A stretch of 64,000 nucleotides of DNA. Origin: Nemophila menziesii. Its lineage: Eukaryota > Streptophyta > Magnoliopsida > Boraginales > Hydrophyllaceae. Numbering within the stretch: the first letter of the stretch is position 1; every line of letters begins with the position of its first letter. The translations under genes and the position numbers were made by a program. The notes under the pieces were generated by a model. The model was not told the DNA's origin and did no database searches. It worked only from the letters and a program-made list of their open reading frames with translations. Below are positions 22,943 to 35,429 of this stretch, one piece after another. The stretch is taken from the NCBI GenBank assembly GCA_029959085.1, contig JARWIR010000013.1, positions 12,649,186-12,713,185 on the forward strand, read 5' to 3'.

Positions 22943-23269
22943 TCAATTTTTCCCACGAATTGCTTGTGAAGTTATAAACGAAACTTTAAGCGGTTCACCA
23001 CCATTAAAACCTTGACTTTCCATTAACCCATTAAACTTTTTGGCTTCTTGAGAAAATCCACCATCAATAAGTGCACTAACAGTCCTTCTATAATCATTCT
23101 CCATAAGTTTATCCTTTTTACATTCCAATACATTTAAACCTTGTAACACTTTTTTATCATCTCTAACTTTCGCATACATTTCACATAAACTAACACGTAC
23201 TTTAATAGAAGGAGATTCACCTAAAATATTAGAGCCATTGTCAAAGTTCAAGAATAAAAAAGCCATCAA
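22943..23269 (-). pseudogene. Captured PPR-like gene fragment
   Basis: An open frame of up to 108 codons reads VSLCEMYAKVRDDKKVLQGL ... SALIDGGFSQEAKKFNGLME, which looks like pentatricopeptide repeat protein sequence. It lies just 3' of TNP2 inside the CACTA element and on the same strand, so it is probably a captured host fragment that may be read through. PPR assignment is by eye from the helix pattern. Confidence 0.5.
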
Positions 23270-23349
23270 CTAACAAAAGGGAGCAAAAATAAAAATATAT
23301 AATAAAAAATTAAACAAGATAGGGAAAGGATATGTAATATTCAGCTTAC

Positions 23350-26300
23350 TCAATCACCCTCTTCTTCCATATCATCATTATCATCGACAATTGATGCAAT
23401 CCCTTGTCCAAGACTAAACACATCTCTAGGAATTATTTTTATTACAGCTTTCCATTTTGGATGCAATGGATCTTGAACATAAAAAACTTGTTGAACTTGC
23501 GACGGTATAACAAAAGGCTCATCACTAATATGATTTCCGATATGTGATAATCGTGAGAAATTGACTAATGAAAAACCATATTTGTCCTTTTTTACCCCTT
23601 TGCCATGTGTGACATCTGCCCAATTACATCGGAATAGTACAACCTTAATATCCCCACAATAATTTAATTCAATTATATCTATAATTTCACCAAAGTACTC
23701 AACTTCTCCTTCAACGAGATTTGGATCATGGGCAGAAGCGATACTTGGTGTAACTGATGTCAACACAATTCCAAAATTTTGGGTTTGTTTCCCCCGGTTG
23801 CGCTCTTTCGTATGAAATCTAATTCCATTAAAAATGAAACCTTTAGAACTAGTTACAATTGGGAAAGGACCCATCGAAAGGTATCTTATTTTCTCAGATA
23901 CGGCCCCACGATCCATGTTAGCTACCTGTACAATTAAAGATACAATCCATGATAATCATATTATTCATCGCAATTTAAAAATTTATACTCACACGAGTCT
24001 GAAACCATGTATGAAATTCTTCCATCACCGATTTTTGCAATATACTTGAATTACTACGATCTCTTTTACGACGATGCGTTTGAATCTTATAATTCTTAAA
24101 TTCTCTGAACAAATTTTACAAATATCAAGAAATATTATTACACATATATAACCCTTGTAAAATATGTAAGTACGCTAATAAAGGTATACAAATACTCACT
24201 CAACAAATGGTTTAATTTCATCGACATGTAGCAATACATATCGATGTGCCTGCACCAAAGATAAGTCATCCAACTCTTTCACCTCAACTGCTCCAATGGT
24301 GCTGCCACCGCTAGAAAGAAGATATTTATCTCTTTCAATGACATCGATGTCATCATTTCGTTTTTTTCGGTTGAAAATTGTCTCTATACCATCAAAATAC
24401 CTAGAACAAAATGTAATACATTCTTGTGCAATATAACCCTCCGCAATTGAACCTTCTAGGTGTGTTTTATTTCCAATATAATTTTTAAACACTTTCCAAC
24501 ACCTACAATATATGAGAATAATATTACCAAATAAATTATATAGCTATTAAATATTTGAGTACAAAAATGGTACCTTTCAATAGGGTACATCCACCTGAAA
24601 TGTACAGGACCCGCAATCCTTGCCTCGTCTGCAAGATGAATAATTAGATGCACCATTATAGTGAAAAAAGAGGGAGGAAAACATTTTTCCATTTGACATA
24701 GTAGTAAGATTGCACGAGACTTCACATTTTCCATATCTTGAATATTAAGTGACTTGGAGCATACAGCCTTAAAAATGCTACTCAATTCTATTATGAGCTT
24801 TGTTACTTTTTTATTTTTCATAGAGAAACGCAGCGCTATTGGAAGCAAGTCTTGCATCAAAATATGGTAATCATGAGTCTTGAGATATTGGAGTTTTCGA
24901 TCTTTAACATTAATACATCTTGATATATTCGATGCATAGTTGTCTGGCGCTTTCATATGTTTCAACACTTGGAGAAATAAGTCTTTTTCCTTTTTAGTCA
25001 TCGAATAACACGCGGGAGGAAAAAACACTTTTCCATTAGGTTTCACCACCGGATGAAGATGCCGCCTTATACCAATGTCCTTTAAATCATATCGTGCTTT
25101 TGAATTATCTTTACTTTTACCTTTTATATTTAACAAGGTTCCTATCACATTTTCACACACGTTTTTCTCAATGTGCATAACATCAAGATTATGACGCAAC
25201 GTGTTGGACTCCCAATAAGGCAATTTGAAAAAAATACTTTTTTTTTTCCATAACTTTGATTGATTAACTTGTGTATCACTCTCTTCAACGTAACCAATAC
25301 CCAATAACTGTAATTGGTCTACTGTTTCTGATCCTGTCAATGTCACAGGTGCAACTTCATGTTCCTCGTTCCCATCGAATAATTTTTTTTGAGTGCGAAA
25401 CTTGTGTGAGAGATCCAACCAACGACGATGCCCCAAATAACAATATTTACCCCCTTTTCTTAACCATCTTGATCTTGTTTTATGAGCACAACATGGACAA
25501 GCAAATCTTCCTTTCGTGCTCCCCCCAAATAAAATAGCCAAGGCAGGATAATCGTTCAAAGTCCATATTATTGTAGCTCGCAATTTGAAAGTTTCTCTAC
25601 TAGTTGCATCATATGTTGGAACTCCATCCCATACCTTCAAAAGCTCATCAATCAGTGGCTGAAGATATATATCTATTTTATCTCCCGGTGACTCTTTCCC
25701 TGGAATAATCATTGACAATATAAAAGAAGATTGCTTCATACACATCCATGGTGGCAAATTGTATATAATTAATACAATAGGCCATACACTATGAGGATTA
25801 GTCATATTCCCAGAAGCATTAAATCCATCAGTGGCTAATCCAAGTCTTACATTTCTTATATCTGAAGCAAACTCGGGATATAGATTATCGAAATTCTTCC
25901 ATGCCAAGGAATCAGCAGGATGCCTTAAAATGCCGTCCTCTACACGTCCCTCAGCATGCCATCTCATTAAAGAACTTGTTTTTGAAGACATGTATAATCT
26001 TTGTAATCTTGGTATCAATGGAAAATATCTTAAGATTTTCGCAGCAACTTTCTTCTTCTTCTTTTCTCCATTATTTTTTGTTTCATTATCCCCTTCAACT
26101 TCTTTATTCTCTTTTCTTGTTTTATTTTTTCCGTTATCTTTTTTTTTCTCCTTCTTTGCTCCAATTTTCCCATTATCTTCTTTTTTCTCCTTTGTTGCTT
26201 CAGTTTCGCTTTCAGCTTTTTTCCAATGAGATGTTTTACAAATATGACAAGACTGTTGTTTTGCTCTTGCACCTCGGTATAACATGCAATTATTCGGACA

Positions 26301-27014
26301 TGCATGTATCTTTTCATACTTCAATCCCAATTTCCTTGTCATCTTCTTAGCTTCATAATAAGATTCTGGAATTCTCGACTTAGGATAGTGACGTTTCATA
26401 AATTCAAGAAGACTATCAATAGAAGTTGCAGTCCACGAGTTACTACACTTCAACTGCATTAGTTCGAGTGTGAAAGATAAGACAGTTGATGTAGAATCAG
26501 GATAAAGTTCTTGGTTTCCTTCTTCGAGAAATTTACAAAGATCTGCAGTTTTTTTGTCAACTCCATTCTCAGATGAATTATGATGCACATCATTAACAGC
26601 AATATCTACATCATCCTTCTTGTTATTTTTGACATTTAAATCTTCCTTTTCAAAACATGGTGTATCATGAACTCCAAAAGCATCCCTTGACAACTCCTTA
26701 ACCATTCCATTATTGTCTTCAACCTGATCACTTGATGTAATTTGTATGTTATTAGAAGTTGATTTATTCTGTCCTTGAACTGAATATTTTTCTCCGTGAA
26801 GGAACCACACATTATACTCCTCAACCATTCCATTACATACTAGATGTGCTCTCACAATGTGTCGAGATTGATAGAGAAGATTACGGCAATTTTTACAAGG
26901 ACACACTATTTTTTCGTCGTCAGATATGCCACTGAATGCAAAAGTGATAAAATTATCAACTCCATGAAGATATTCAAGGCTGTGTCTCGGCTTTCGTCTC
27001 CAACTTTTGTCCAT
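23350..27014 (-). CDS. CACTA TNP2 transposase, intact
   Basis: Exons 27014-24574, 24502-24200, 24104-23993 and 23925-23350 join in phase to 1143 aa. The N-terminus (MDKSWRRKPR ... CPCKNCRN, residues 1-75) is the transposase-associated zinc domain. Residues about 330-560 form the TNP2 (Transposase_21) core, with RLGLATDGFNASGNM, LPPWMCMKQSSF and CPCCAHKT. About 690-880 is DUF4218 (MYPIERCWKVFKNYIG, GSIAEGYI), and the last exon is DUF4216 (VVLFRCNWADV, QQVFYVQDP). It should cut at the CACTA termini with the TNP1-like protein. No stop or frameshift is present. A Lys/Glu-rich insertion at about 270-325 is low complexity. Confidence 0.92.
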
Positions 27015-27688
27015 AGAGATTTTGCCTGTAAAATTTTCATGATAAAAAAAAACATTTTAGAATTTCAAAGCGGAGCCTCGATTAACTGTGAAAAGAAGAC
27101 CATATATGCAAAGTAGCTAATGTACTCGTGTTTCAAAAAGTATCAGATGTACCCCTGAGCTATACCAAAAAATAGCAGCTTAAATTTCTTTTACATGCGC
27201 CTGATATGAATGCTAATTACCACTCTCTCTCAGCTAACCAAAATAAATGATGTCACTATGTCTTTCACATTTGCTAAGGTCATAATCTTGAAAACATTAC
27301 TCAAAATATCTTGTTTCATGACTTTTGTAAAGTTATCTATGTTGTTCCACAACATGATTTTACAAAATATACTTGGACTTCAGATGTTTTTACACGCTTT
27401 CAAGTGTTCTTTGGTATAATTCAAACACAATTTGGCTATCTATTTCATTAAGTAATCAAATTTATTAATAAATTAGAACCAATCAGTTTCTGATTAGATG
27501 ATACTCATGGCCATAGTAAACGAAAAAAAATCTAAGAGAAATACAACTATTAATCAACCAAAACATACATAGAATTCATACCTTTACTTGTCAAGAATAT
27601 ATTAAAATTTCTTTAGATTGAATAATCCATACTTAAAAAGTTTTTTAACTACATAAAAAAATGTTAAATATAAGAAAAAAGATCATAC
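27015..27688. other. Leader region of TNP2
   Basis: AT-rich DNA with no coding evidence, between the TNP2 start and the captured CAMTA exon. It probably holds the TNP2 promoter and leader intron. Confidence 0.4.
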
Positions 27689-27808
27689 TTGGAGGTTTAT
27701 TTGGCGGGTCTGGAGCAATCCGAAATTTCTGATAATTTCTAAGAATTTCACAGATTTCAACAGGACGTAACCACCTATGTTGTGCTTCTTGGAGTATTTG
27801 CTCAATAT
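27689..27808 (-). pseudogene. Captured CAMTA exon (CG-1 domain)
   Basis: The 120-nt exon, flanked by a good acceptor (TATATGCAG) and donor (GTATGA), reads IEQILQEAQHRWLRPVEICE and then ILRNYQKFRIAPDPPNKPP. This is the second exon of calmodulin-binding transcription activators, the start of the CG-1 DNA-binding domain, with phases kept (split codons at both ends). I see no other CAMTA exon. It lies inside the CACTA termini upstream of TNP2 on the same strand, hence capture rather than a host gene. Confidence 0.88.
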
Positions 27809-29280
27809 CTGCATATAATCATAATGCAATCAAAAGATATGAAAATTAAATTATAAATATAATGTAAGCTTGTAGTACTAACAATTACACAAATTATAAG
27901 AATTCAAACCAAAAGAATTCACAATACATTCAAGCTCTCTTCAATTAACTCGTTCTCTCAGTCTCAGCTGTGTCTCGACCCATAAAACACACACAACACA
28001 ACTAAGACAAACCCCATTAAAAACACACATTGTACACTCATGACTACTTCATATGATTACAACATTTACTCATCAGAAACCAAATATTCAAATATTCAGG
28101 TTTTGTGCTTTTACACTAACTAATATGCAGGTTAGTACTAAATATTCTATAATTAAACAATTTCTATTAAGAATAAGAAAATCGAAATCCTGTAATAACT
28201 TGCACGAGAACTCATATGATTACATTTTCCAGGGAATGAAATTGTTACTTGTTTCAGATTGTTATCTAGGGTTCGAACAAAAATACTCTATTGGAGAACT
28301 CATACCTTGAAATGTGTTAAAAAGAAGTTGCACGAGAATTTGGGGTTACGAATCACAGTTTGGCTATGCCACTTCAATTAGTTGTGTGCAGAGCGATGAT
28401 TATTGCTGTGAAGATGAACAAGGGAGATCGGTTCAATTGCACACGCTGCTACGTTTTCATTCCCTAGTAATCCAGAATCCGAAGCTACAGACAATAATTA
28501 AAATTGAACAAATTGCTTTAATAAGAAGCATATTCTGATACGACCTGAATATGGCCATTGCCGAACAAGTATTAAGATGATTTTGGGGGTGCAGCGAAGA
28601 AACGAAGAAATGTTAGGCAAGAAGTGATGCGGTGGGATTGGGTGGGGTGAGGTGAGATAGGGGCAGGGTGGGGTGGGGGTAGGGGGGTCATTTTTTTTAT
28701 TTTATAAATAATTTTTGGTTTTAAAATATTTTTATAAAATTTTGAATATTAATTATGAATATTTCATTTTTAAATATTTTTCGTCAATTAATTATAATTT
28801 TTATAATATTTTTAATGATTTTTTGAATATTTTATGAATAAAGCACGATGTTTAATAATTTTTGATGAAATTTTTTTTTTAATATTTATATGAATTTTTG
28901 AATAATAAGAATAAATTTTTTATTTTTAAATTTTTTTATAAATTTTTGAATTTTTTTGAATTTTTAAATTTTTTTTGTAAATTAATTGAGATATTTTAAT
29001 ATTTTTGTGATTTTTTAATTTTTTAATTTTAAATATTTTTTTAATAACCACTCTTATTAGAGGTACTGAAAAAACATGTAAATAACTCACTCCTATTAAT
29101 GTGGGTTGGGAAAGTTTTAGACATAATAGGCGACTATTATTAGGAGGGGGTGAAAAATTGTTAGAACTAATAGACTACTCTTGCTCTAAAAGAGTAGATA
29201 AATACAATATTGCTATTTTTTTAACAACTAATTCATAGGGTAGGGAAAAAAGCGTTGGCATAACACAGTTTTCTTGTTGT
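27809..29280. other. CACTA 5' arm, non-coding
   Basis: 27809-28620 has no recognised exon. 28620-28690 is a G-rich run (GGGTGGGGTGAGGTG). 28690-29040 is over 80% A+T. 29040-29210 holds degenerate inverse subterminal units (CTATTATTAGGAGGGGG, AGTAGTCTATTAG-like on the minus strand). The terminus is at 29269-29281. Confidence 0.55.
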
Positions 29281-29284
29281 GGAG

Positions 29285-30359
29285 AAATAGGAGAAATAAA
29301 TTAAAATATGAGTAAAAGATGATTCTAACCTCACGAACAGTGATCCAAGTGATTATTGGAGGCAAATTCAAGTTCTAAAATTTGAAATTCAAGCCTTTGT
29401 AATTTTTATGACCACAATCTCATCTTTATGTAAAAAGTCATCAAAGAAAGAGAAAAATGGGTTATTATTGTTTTTCCACACGCGTGAACCTTGTACAGGA
29501 TGTCAATTAATGGACAATGGTGTGTTTTCTCAAATTTCAGGAAACCCTTTTTTGATTTTCTTTGACAAAAAATTCGCATCTATCACGGATCCCTTGACCC
29601 CACCAACCACTGAGTTTAGAAAACAAAACTGTGCATGTCGACTAACATATCTTCTCTTTTGTAAAAGTCTTAGAGAGAGATAATTATATTTGAGCTAGTG
29701 ATCAATTATCATTGATCATTAAGGAAGTGCATAGAATTGACCTTATAATTACTATAAAAGAAAATTCGATTGATGGATATCCATACCTAACGGCATGTAA
29801 CTTATTTGATTCAGAATATATTTTTTTATAAATTTTTATGTTTGAAAATTTATTCTCTAAAAGTTATCCCTCATATATTATCATCATTTGAGTTATATGT
29901 AGTTAAGTGAAATGTAGAATGTCAGATAAAGTTTGAGTGAACTTTAGTGTTATGGTGCGCTTACAGTTACAGGCATTACTTTTAACTTAAAATCCACCAA
30001 TTTGATTTCAACAAGCTACTGTTGTCAAAAGGATCAGGCATTATTCATGAGAAGAATAAAGTGCTCTAGCAGCGTTTACGAAGAGAGACAAAGCAATTTG
30101 GCTTCAGGTCAGAGAATATCAAGATGGTACAAAGATATACTAAACTTATTCTCTTTCTTCTTTTCTACCATACAAGAGAAAAAAAGCACAAAAAGCTCTG
30201 GAAATCAAATTACACATTCGGAAAATGATTTATATCACCAGTCTAAGCATAATTATTACTTTTCCCATATACTCTAGGTTGTAATAAGCTTTACTACCGG
30301 TGATATATAGCATCTTCGATATATATATATAGATAAGTCTAAACCATATTAATTCTAAT
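29285..30359. other. 3' flank of WOX4
   Basis: The stretch between the CACTA end and WOX4 has no gene I recognise. An open plus frame at 29408-29683 (91 codons) shows no known motif and no coding-like composition. The TATATATA run at 30320 is simple sequence. Confidence 0.4.
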
Positions 30360-31449
30360 TTATTTGCGTTCAGGATGCAAAGGAAATAGTTCGAGAGTCC
30401 TATCTCCCTCCTCCTTGTCCTCCAAGCTTTCAAACGTCCATGACCTACTCTTCCTCTTGTAGGGGCTGTCCTCGCTTCTTACATCTCCCTGCAAAATATT
30501 TGCTTTCCGATATTATAATACAGGTCCAGTATAACGATCCCTAGAAATATTTATTCAAAAATAAAATAAAGTAAAATAAAATAAGACATTATACCTGCAT
30601 GATGTCCAATGTTAAAGGGCGGCTGCTGATTAATAACGTTGGTGATCTAGAGCTATGATGACGAATCAGAGCAAGACTATTTCGCTTCTGTTTTTGTCTC
30701 TCTCGCGCTTTGTGATTTTGGAACCAGTAAAAAACATTCTTGCCTTCTATCTTTCCATATTTAGCGAGCTGTGAAGTAATTTGCTCAATCTGCTGGGAAT
30801 TAGGTGTACGCATTCCACTTCTATACAACATTTCTAGTATCCCTATTTGTTCTTCTGTTGGATTCCATCTTGTGCCTCCAGGGTGCGTTACCACCTGCAT
30901 CAAATCATTCAACTTCATCCTCCATTTTTTCTGTCACTTCTTTGAAAACGATTCACACTTATTTAAAATTACATTAACTTGTTTGACTATGTATATGGTC
31001 TATACCAAATAAAGCTAAGATCGATAATTGCTCTACTGCTTTAGTACTAAGACCAATATTTTCTTTAAATCTAACCTTTTCGTATATTCTTAAAGAGATA
31101 GCGCATGAGACTAATAATTGTCATCAAATTCTACTATGGATTAGTTTGCTTGCTTTATTATTTGCTAATATACATGCAATGCGTACGTGCACAATCAAGA
31201 TGGGGTTAGTTAAATTGATACCTGAGACGATTCGCTCTTTTCGTTCAAGGAACCTAATTTTCTGGGACCACTGTCGGGTTTAATGAAGCTCTTGAGGTTG
31301 AAAGGTGTGAAGCTTATGGCACTATCACTATCTGCTGCTATCTTGGGAGCAAGAGGGCGTAAACGTTTGCAGGCAAGCGTGAGGCCGGAGGATTGATCAT
31401 GCTCTAAAAATCCACGTGCAAACTGATGCACCTTCATTCTTATTCCCAT
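30360..31449 (-). CDS. WOX4: WUSCHEL-related homeobox 4
   Basis: Exons 31449-31222, 30894-30595 and 30488-30360 join with phase-0 introns to 218 aa (214 from the second Met, MKVHQF, the usual WOX4 start). Exon 1 has the WOX4 signature [13 protein letters not shown] and [16 protein letters not shown]. Exon 2 has the homeodomain from [15 protein letters not shown] to [20 protein letters not shown], with the WOX loop insertions. Exon 3 ends with the WUS box [13 protein letters not shown]4 is a nuclear transcription factor that promotes procambium and cambium stem-cell division downstream of the TDIF-PXY peptide signal. The gene is complete. It is the only clear host gene here, and TE sequence begins about 375 bp upstream and about 1.1 kb downstream. 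Residues RKRSLS-like artefacts are absent and all key homeodomain residues (W, F, N, R of recognition helix) are present. Confidence 0.96.
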
Positions 31450-31505
31450 GGACGTCAGATCTGATGATGAGATTGATTAATTGATAGTAACTAAAGAATA
31501 TATGG

Positions 31506-31517
31506 CAATTATATAGA
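31506..31517 (-). promoter_or_regulatory. TATA box of WOX4
   Basis: On the minus strand CTATATAATTG lies about 60-70 bp upstream of the ATG at 31449, the only good TATA match in the near promoter. The promoter has just about 375 bp before CACTA-derived sequence begins. Confidence 0.5.
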
Positions 31518-32046
31518 AAGACTAGAGACTAGAGTAGAAAAGGAATGTAAAGTGGGAAATGAGGTGTTGCCTAGAACAACCAAGACCAAATGATGAGGTG
31601 AGGTTGACTTAAGATCATTACCATATTAGAAAAGTAAAGCGACAAAGTGATCCAACTGAAAAAGTAATATTGTGCACCAATTGGTGCATGTTTTATTGTA
31701 TGATAAACTTGCATGTCATGAACATTGAAAGATGAATATATTAATTATTAATCATATACTTTAAAGAAGAGTAATGATAGGATAATTTACTTTCACTCAA
31801 ATAGTTATGTCTTAAATCGCTACCAGATGGATGTTCATTAGTGAGGAAAGTTTTAGCGATTATCCACGGGTCGTCGCTAAAGATTGTATCTTTAGCAAGG
31901 ATATTGTTCTCGCCTAAAAGTGGTTAGACTAAACGATGGTCGAAAATAATTAAAAAAGAAATTAGCCGACGCGGGTCCTCGCTAAAGATAGGTTCTTTTA
32001 CGAGGACTTAAATGTCGTCGCTAATGCCGATTTTTTTGAGTTTTTT

Positions 32047-32215
32047 GGGGTTTAATTTCGCATTAAAGGTTAACTGCCCGCTGTCTGGTTTTTATTCGTT
32101 AAATCTTTATCGAGGACTTTATGTATCTTTTGCGAGGGTTTGATGTCCTCGCTGGGGATTTGCCGAATAAAAACCAGACAGCGGGCACTTAACCATTAAT
32201 GCGAAATTAAACCCC
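32047..32215. repeat. Long hairpin, arms of 52 bp
   Basis: GGGGTTTAATTTCGCATTAA starting at 32047 pairs with its inverse ending at 32215, and CCCGCTGTCTGGTTTTTATT pairs with AATAAAAACCAGACAGCGGG. The arms (32047-32098 and 32164-32215) are nearly perfect, with a 65-nt loop that contains two CACTA subterminal units. Confidence 0.9.
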
Positions 32216-32770
32216 ACCTCAAAACTCTCCCAATTTTTTCCTTATTCCACGAATAATTTTCGGACCCATTATTAACGAAATTTCTCCGATACATCTAGCT
32301 CTTGTGGCCCCCTATTTTCAAGCAACATTGTCCACAAATTAGGTATTTTCTATTTTTTTTAATTTTGTTTAAATTATATAATTATTGTTATATTTTGTAT
32401 TATATAAGTGCAATTAGTAGTTTTGAGTGTTTTTTTAGGTGATATATTGTTAATTTTTTGTGAAATAATTGTTATTTTTGAATTTTGTGTTATTATTTTA
32501 ATTTGGTTTTTAAGTTATAACAATTTTAGGTTTTGGATTATTAATGGAAAAAATGTAGGGACCTTTAGGAACTATTTAGATGTTTTGGGGGCATTTTTGT
32601 AATTGATTATGATTGTACGGACTATAATGTAATTTGAATAATTAATTAGGGGCCTTAGTGGTCTATTTAGATAACTTAGGGGCATTTTAGAATTTTTTAT
32701 AACCGTAGGATCTAAATAGTATTTTAAAATAATTTGAAATAATAATAAATTGTCTAATTTAAATTAGATA

Positions 32771-35332
32771 ATGAACCGGGTAATGGACAAGAGTTGGGTT
32801 AAATCAAAGAATAAGGTTGCGAGGGAATATATCGCGAGTATATTAGAGTTTATTGATTTTGCGAGAAATCAAATAGATCATGTCGGTAAAATCTTTTGTC
32901 CGTGTAGTCATTGTTATAGTAATCGAAAGTTTTCAATTGACGAAGTTCAAAAACATCTTTTTCAATGGGGTATTTAGTCATTGTATGAGGTTTGGACGAA
33001 ACACGGGGAATAAGTAGTAATTCCTGTGGATGAACCAAACAAAGATAATATAATGGGACCCACTTTTGAAACTGGAGGGCACTCCGGTGACACTGAGATG
33101 CGTGACGAGAATGTTAATGGAAATGGTCGTGAGTCTTTCGACGCGTTGTTCAAAGAAATGGAGACAGATTTGTACCCCAGTTGTACGAAGATGAATTCTT
33201 TGGATATCATAGCAAAGCTAATGCATGTGAAAGTGAAGAACAAGTGTAAGAACACCTATTTTACCGAACTTCGTCAACTATTGAGTTGTGTTTTGCCTGT
33301 ACCTCATAACTTACCTGATCTTATGCGGATTGCAATAGAAAGTTGAAAAGTTTGGGCTTAGGATACACCACGATCGACGTGTGTTTGCATGACTGTTTTT
33401 GTATTATAAAGAGAATAAAAATCTTAAGATATGTCCAGTGGTGGAGAATCAAGGTGGTACCCGAAGAAGGGGAAAAAGTGTCGCATAAGAAGCTGCGTTA
33501 TTTTCCAATTGCGTCTAGGTTACAGAGAATGTATTCTTCGAGGCACACCGCAAAATATATGATTTGGCACCATACCGGAAAGAGTACCGACGAAGATGTA
33601 TTGCGTCATCCCGTCAACAATCATAGTTAGAAAACATTTGACAAGAGAAATCCCGAGTTTGCTAGTGAACCACGTAATATACGCCTTGGTTTGGGGATTG
33701 GTGGATTTTGTCCTTTCTCGATGCAAAACAACTCATATAGCATGTGGTCGGTTATATTGCCGATCTACAACTTGCCGCCTTGGTTATGCATGAAAGAATC
33801 CACATTTATGCTTAATTTGTTGATACCGGGTCCTCGTTCACCTGGAAAGGATATGGATGTATTTCTCCGTTCGGCTATAGATTTGGAAACATTGTGGGGC
33901 ACGGTGATAGTTACATGGGATGCACATATGGAGGAGGAATTTGTAATGAAGGTTAGTTTGTTGTTCACGACGAATGATTACCCGGCTAAATCGTACACTT
34001 CAGGATGGTCGGGTCAAGGCTACTTAGCTTGTGTCGGTTGCATGGAATATACTCCTTCCGTGAGAATTAATAAAGGAGTTGTTTATTTTGATCATAGACG
34101 ATGGTTACCTCTTAACCATCGTTTTTAAAAAATGCATATTCTTACATTTTAGTCGATAATAGGGCCCCCGCCTAGGAAACGTAGTCCCGAAAATATTCAG
34201 ACGTAGTTAGATAGGTTGTCGATTGTGTTTCCAAGAAAATACAAGGACTTCGGTGGCAAAGAAAACTAGGCCTCGTGAGTCAAATCGGAATAAAAAGAGT
34301 ATATTTTACCGTTTACCGTATTGGTCAGAAAACTTGTTGAAACATAACATCGATATGATGCATTGTGAGAATAATATGTGTGATGCCCCTCTCGGCACAG
34401 TTGTTGGTTTAGATGGGATAATCATGAAGGCGAGGAGAGATCTGGAAGCCATGGGTATCATGCCAGATTTATGGTTATTTATCGATTCACATGGTAAGAC
34501 CATTCTACCACGAGTAAAGTATACGATGACAACAATAAGACGGGTGATTCTAGATTGGTTGAAGGTGCAAAAGTTTTGCGATGGTTTCGCTTCCAGCTTG
34601 CGGAACAACGTTCAGAGTGACACGGGGAAGATTATCAGTATGAAATCGCATGACTGTCATATTCTGATGTAGTTTCTATTCGTGGCTGGTATTCTAGGGT
34701 TAATTGACAAAAAATCTATTAGAAATCCGATTATTGGGTTGTGCAACGTGTTCAGAATTGTTTGTAAGAAGAACCTGAGTAAAAAGGAATTGGAATCGGG
34801 AAAGTCTAAAGTGGTCGAGCTTATGTGCAAGTTGGAGATGATTTTTCCTCCAACCTTTTTTGTCATTATGATCCACCTTGTTGTGCACTTGTATTAGGAA
34901 GCCCGGTTAGGAGGCCCGGCTTAGATGCGTTAGACGTACACGTTTGAGAGGTACTTGAAGAAACTAAAAGAATATATTCGGAATCCGGCCAGGTCAGAGG
35001 GTTCAATCGCCAAGGGATACGCTGTAGAGGAAACTTTGACTTTTATATCTCGGTACCTTCCAGAGGAAAGTAAAAAGTTCATCAATCCAGGCAGATACGG
35101 TGAGACGATTCCTAAAAGCAAGGAAATATCAATGTTCAAGAGCCAGTGCAAGCCGTGGTAAAAAAATGTTTGGTTATTTATCATTCAAAGAGAAGGAACA
35201 CGTCGATTGGTATATCCTTATAATTGGGACGAGATCCAGCACTATATGATGTAAGTAATTTATTTAAATATCATATTATCGATTAGTAACACTATTCTTT
35301 ATTAGGGAACCCAAGTCCTCACTTCCGGCCCT

Positions 35333-35429
<97 letters not shown>

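Larger units (their letters stand above)
19165..29281 (-). mobile_element. Complete CACTA (En/Spm) element, 10.1 kb, with captured gene pieces
   Basis: The left end starts CACAACAAGAAAAT and the right end is its inverse, TTTTCTTGTTGTG. The flanking 3-bp target duplication is GAG at 19162-19164 and GAG at 29282-29284. Between the ends lie, in minus orientation, an intact TNP2 transposase gene, a TNP1-like gene, subterminal repeats, and pieces of PPR and CAMTA genes. Termini are CACAA instead of the canonical CACTA, changed in the same way at both ends. Intact ends, duplication and TNP2 suggest recent insertion; the TNP1-like gene has a premature stop. Confidence 0.92.

Noticed and set aside
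25831..26350. Ser/Phe-rich plus-strand frames
   Set aside because: Antisense shadows of the Lys/Glu-rich insertion in the TNP2 gene.
27689..28560. A host CAMTA gene interrupted by the CACTA element
   Set aside because: The exon lies inside the element ends with matching target duplication, and no other CAMTA exon was found up to the terminus or beyond.
29408..29683. Plus-strand 91-codon frame downstream of WOX4
   Set aside because: No recognisable domain and no supporting splice or promoter context; frame length is within chance.
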